Origin: Tieghemiomyces parasiticus
Lineage: Eukaryota; Kickxellomycota; Dimargaritomycetes; Dimargaritales; Dimargaritaceae
Reading direction: 5' to 3'
NCBI GenBank assembly: GCA_027575765.1
Contig: JANBPT010001006.1
Location: 1-16,661 of the forward strand
Length of the DNA: 16,661 bases
Shown: positions 15,947 to 16,661 of the stretch, one piece after another
How the letters are laid out: every line of letters begins with the position of its first letter
How positions within the stretch are numbered: the first letter of the stretch is position 1
Notes under the pieces: model-generated
What the model saw: the letters and a program-made list of their open reading frames with translations, nothing else
The model's database searches: none
What the model was told of the DNA's origin: nothing
Position numbers and translations under genes: made by a program

Positions 15947-16661
15947 TCACATCTCCAGCTCGAAGACGCCCGTGTGCTTGTCTATTCAAAGGGTAGGTCG
16001 AAGTAAGGGTGAAATAAAAAAGAGTTAGTACCATTGCCAATCCCAGTGGTGGGCTCGTAGCACCAGGATTACGAACGAAACAAATACGTAAGGACAAAGC
16101 GAGGCCCACGTGATCGGCAGCCGATGACCGGTTCGGAGGTTCCAACTTACCTCGGTCGTTACCGTGAGTCTCATTATCGGCCTCGTCTTTCTCCTCGTCC
16201 TCATCTTCCTCCTTGAGGCTCATGCTCATCATTTTAGGGATAGGGTCGGGGCCGCCCAAGGTGTTGAGGCCCAGACTAGGGATCGATGTCTTGTTGAGCG
16301 GGGTGTTGGGCGGCGCCCGGAAGCCGGGCTGCTGCGAACCGACCGACGAACCCAATACCGACCCGCTCTTGCCATCGTCCGTCCGGCCACCGCGGTTGTG
16401 GGGCACCTGCAGGGTCTGGGGCTGAGCGGTGGACGAGGTCACGGTCGAGCCAGTGGAGGCGGGCATGGTGTGCGCGAGGGTCGATTGGCTACCAGGACGT
16501 AGTCCGTCCGCCGAAACTTCGGCACCCGGCCGGGCCACGTTGCGGGCGCGGAAATTGTAGCCTAGGGGGGCGTTTACACCGGGTACGGACCGCATGTGTG
16601 ATGGGGCATTTTGGGAGAGCGGGGAGTGGCTCAGCGCCAGCAGCTGGTCCGATCGGTAGAC
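15947..16661 (-). CDS. Putative eIF4E-binding protein (4E-BP-like translation repressor), C-terminal 181 residues; 5' end outside window
   Basis: Predicted complement(join(15947..15981, 16151..>16661)). The frame is open to the window edge. The first visible residues, VYRSDQLLALSHSPLSQ, hold a canonical eIF4E-binding motif YxxxxL-hydrophobic (16658-16638). Ser-Pro follows at Tyr+11, and Val-Pro-Gly-Val-Asn has its Pro at Tyr+25. In human 4E-BP1 the same elements are Tyr54, Ser65-Pro66 (a TOR-pathway phosphosite) and the second eIF4E contact IPGVT with Pro79: identical spacing with no gap. After the last intron the protein ends DKHTGVFELEM, and FELEM resembles the TOS motif FEMDI that ends 4E-BP1. 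Between lie a disordered Ser/Thr/Pro/Gly/Gln linker with Thr-Pro sites and an acidic run (KEEDEDEEKDEADN), making it longer than the roughly 65 residues after Tyr54 in human. Known role of the family: when unphosphorylated it competes with eIF4G for eIF4E and blocks cap-dependent initiation. Another eIF4E-binding class (4E-T or Eap1-like) is the main alternative. Confidence 0.75.
15982..16150 (-). other. Last intron of the putative 4E-BP gene
   Basis: 169 nt. On the minus strand the donor is GAG|GTAAGT (exon ends at 16151), a perfect TACTAAC branch site lies at 16030-16024, then a pyrimidine-rich tract and the acceptor GAATAG ending at 15982, 43 nt past the branch A. The donor leaves one codon base and the next exon supplies AC (Asp). 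All ten codons after the junction (AAG to ATG) end in G or C before TGA at 15949-15947, matching the coding bias of the window. A second AG at 15978-15977 would instead give the other open frame. Confidence 0.75.

Noticed and set aside
15882..16595. Single-exon reading of the right-edge minus gene as a 237-residue protein starting at 16595
   Set aside because: The frame is open upstream to the window edge through the eIF4E-binding motif, and it reads through a clear GTAAGT-TACTAAC-AG intron, so both the start and the C-terminus of this reading are probably wrong.

Overview
The window looks like nuclear DNA from a filamentous, early-diverging fungus (a zygomycete-grade lineage such as Kickxellomycotina or Dimargaritales would fit, but this is a guess). 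Reasons: eukaryotic genes with short introns, GTAAGT donors and CTAAC/TACTAAC branch sites; pyrimidine-rich leaders before start codons; AATAAA signals after stops; strong G/C preference at third codon positions; and a fungal-type PX-PH phospholipase D beside a TMF-family golgin. I see no mobile element, CRISPR array, rRNA or convincing tRNA.

Layout, left to right: (1) 1-195, the last 64 codons of an unidentified plus-strand gene. (2) 196-2278, an intergenic stretch with no supportable gene. (3) 2279-8269 plus, a phosphatidylcholine-specific phospholipase D of about 1,886 residues in two exons, with a roughly 535-residue disordered insert between its two catalytic HKD half-sites. (4) 8677-11821 minus, convergent with PLD, a TMF1/Sgm1 golgin of 991 residues in two exons. 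(5) 11822-13883, a second gene-poor stretch ending in a TATA box. (6) 13884-14336 plus, an unknown 150-residue protein with a basic N-terminus. (7) 14764-15402 plus, an unknown 212-residue TPR-like protein. (8) 15947-16661 minus, the 3' part of a gene running off the right edge.

The most striking item is gene 8. The residues at the window edge contain a canonical eIF4E-binding motif (YRSDQLL), then Ser-Pro and Pro-Gly-Val at exactly the same spacings as in animal 4E-BP1 (Tyr+11 and Tyr+25). Once the last intron is removed, the protein ends in FELEM, which resembles the C-terminal TOS (TOR signalling) motif FEMDI of 4E-BP. This is a strong candidate for a fungal orthologue of the TOR-regulated translation repressor 4E-BP, a family usually described from animals. 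Two acceptor AGs 5 nt apart would decide whether the TOS-like end is made.

The genes do not form an obvious functional cluster. PLD and TMF both act on membrane traffic at or after the Golgi, but their convergent arrangement gives no sign of co-regulation.
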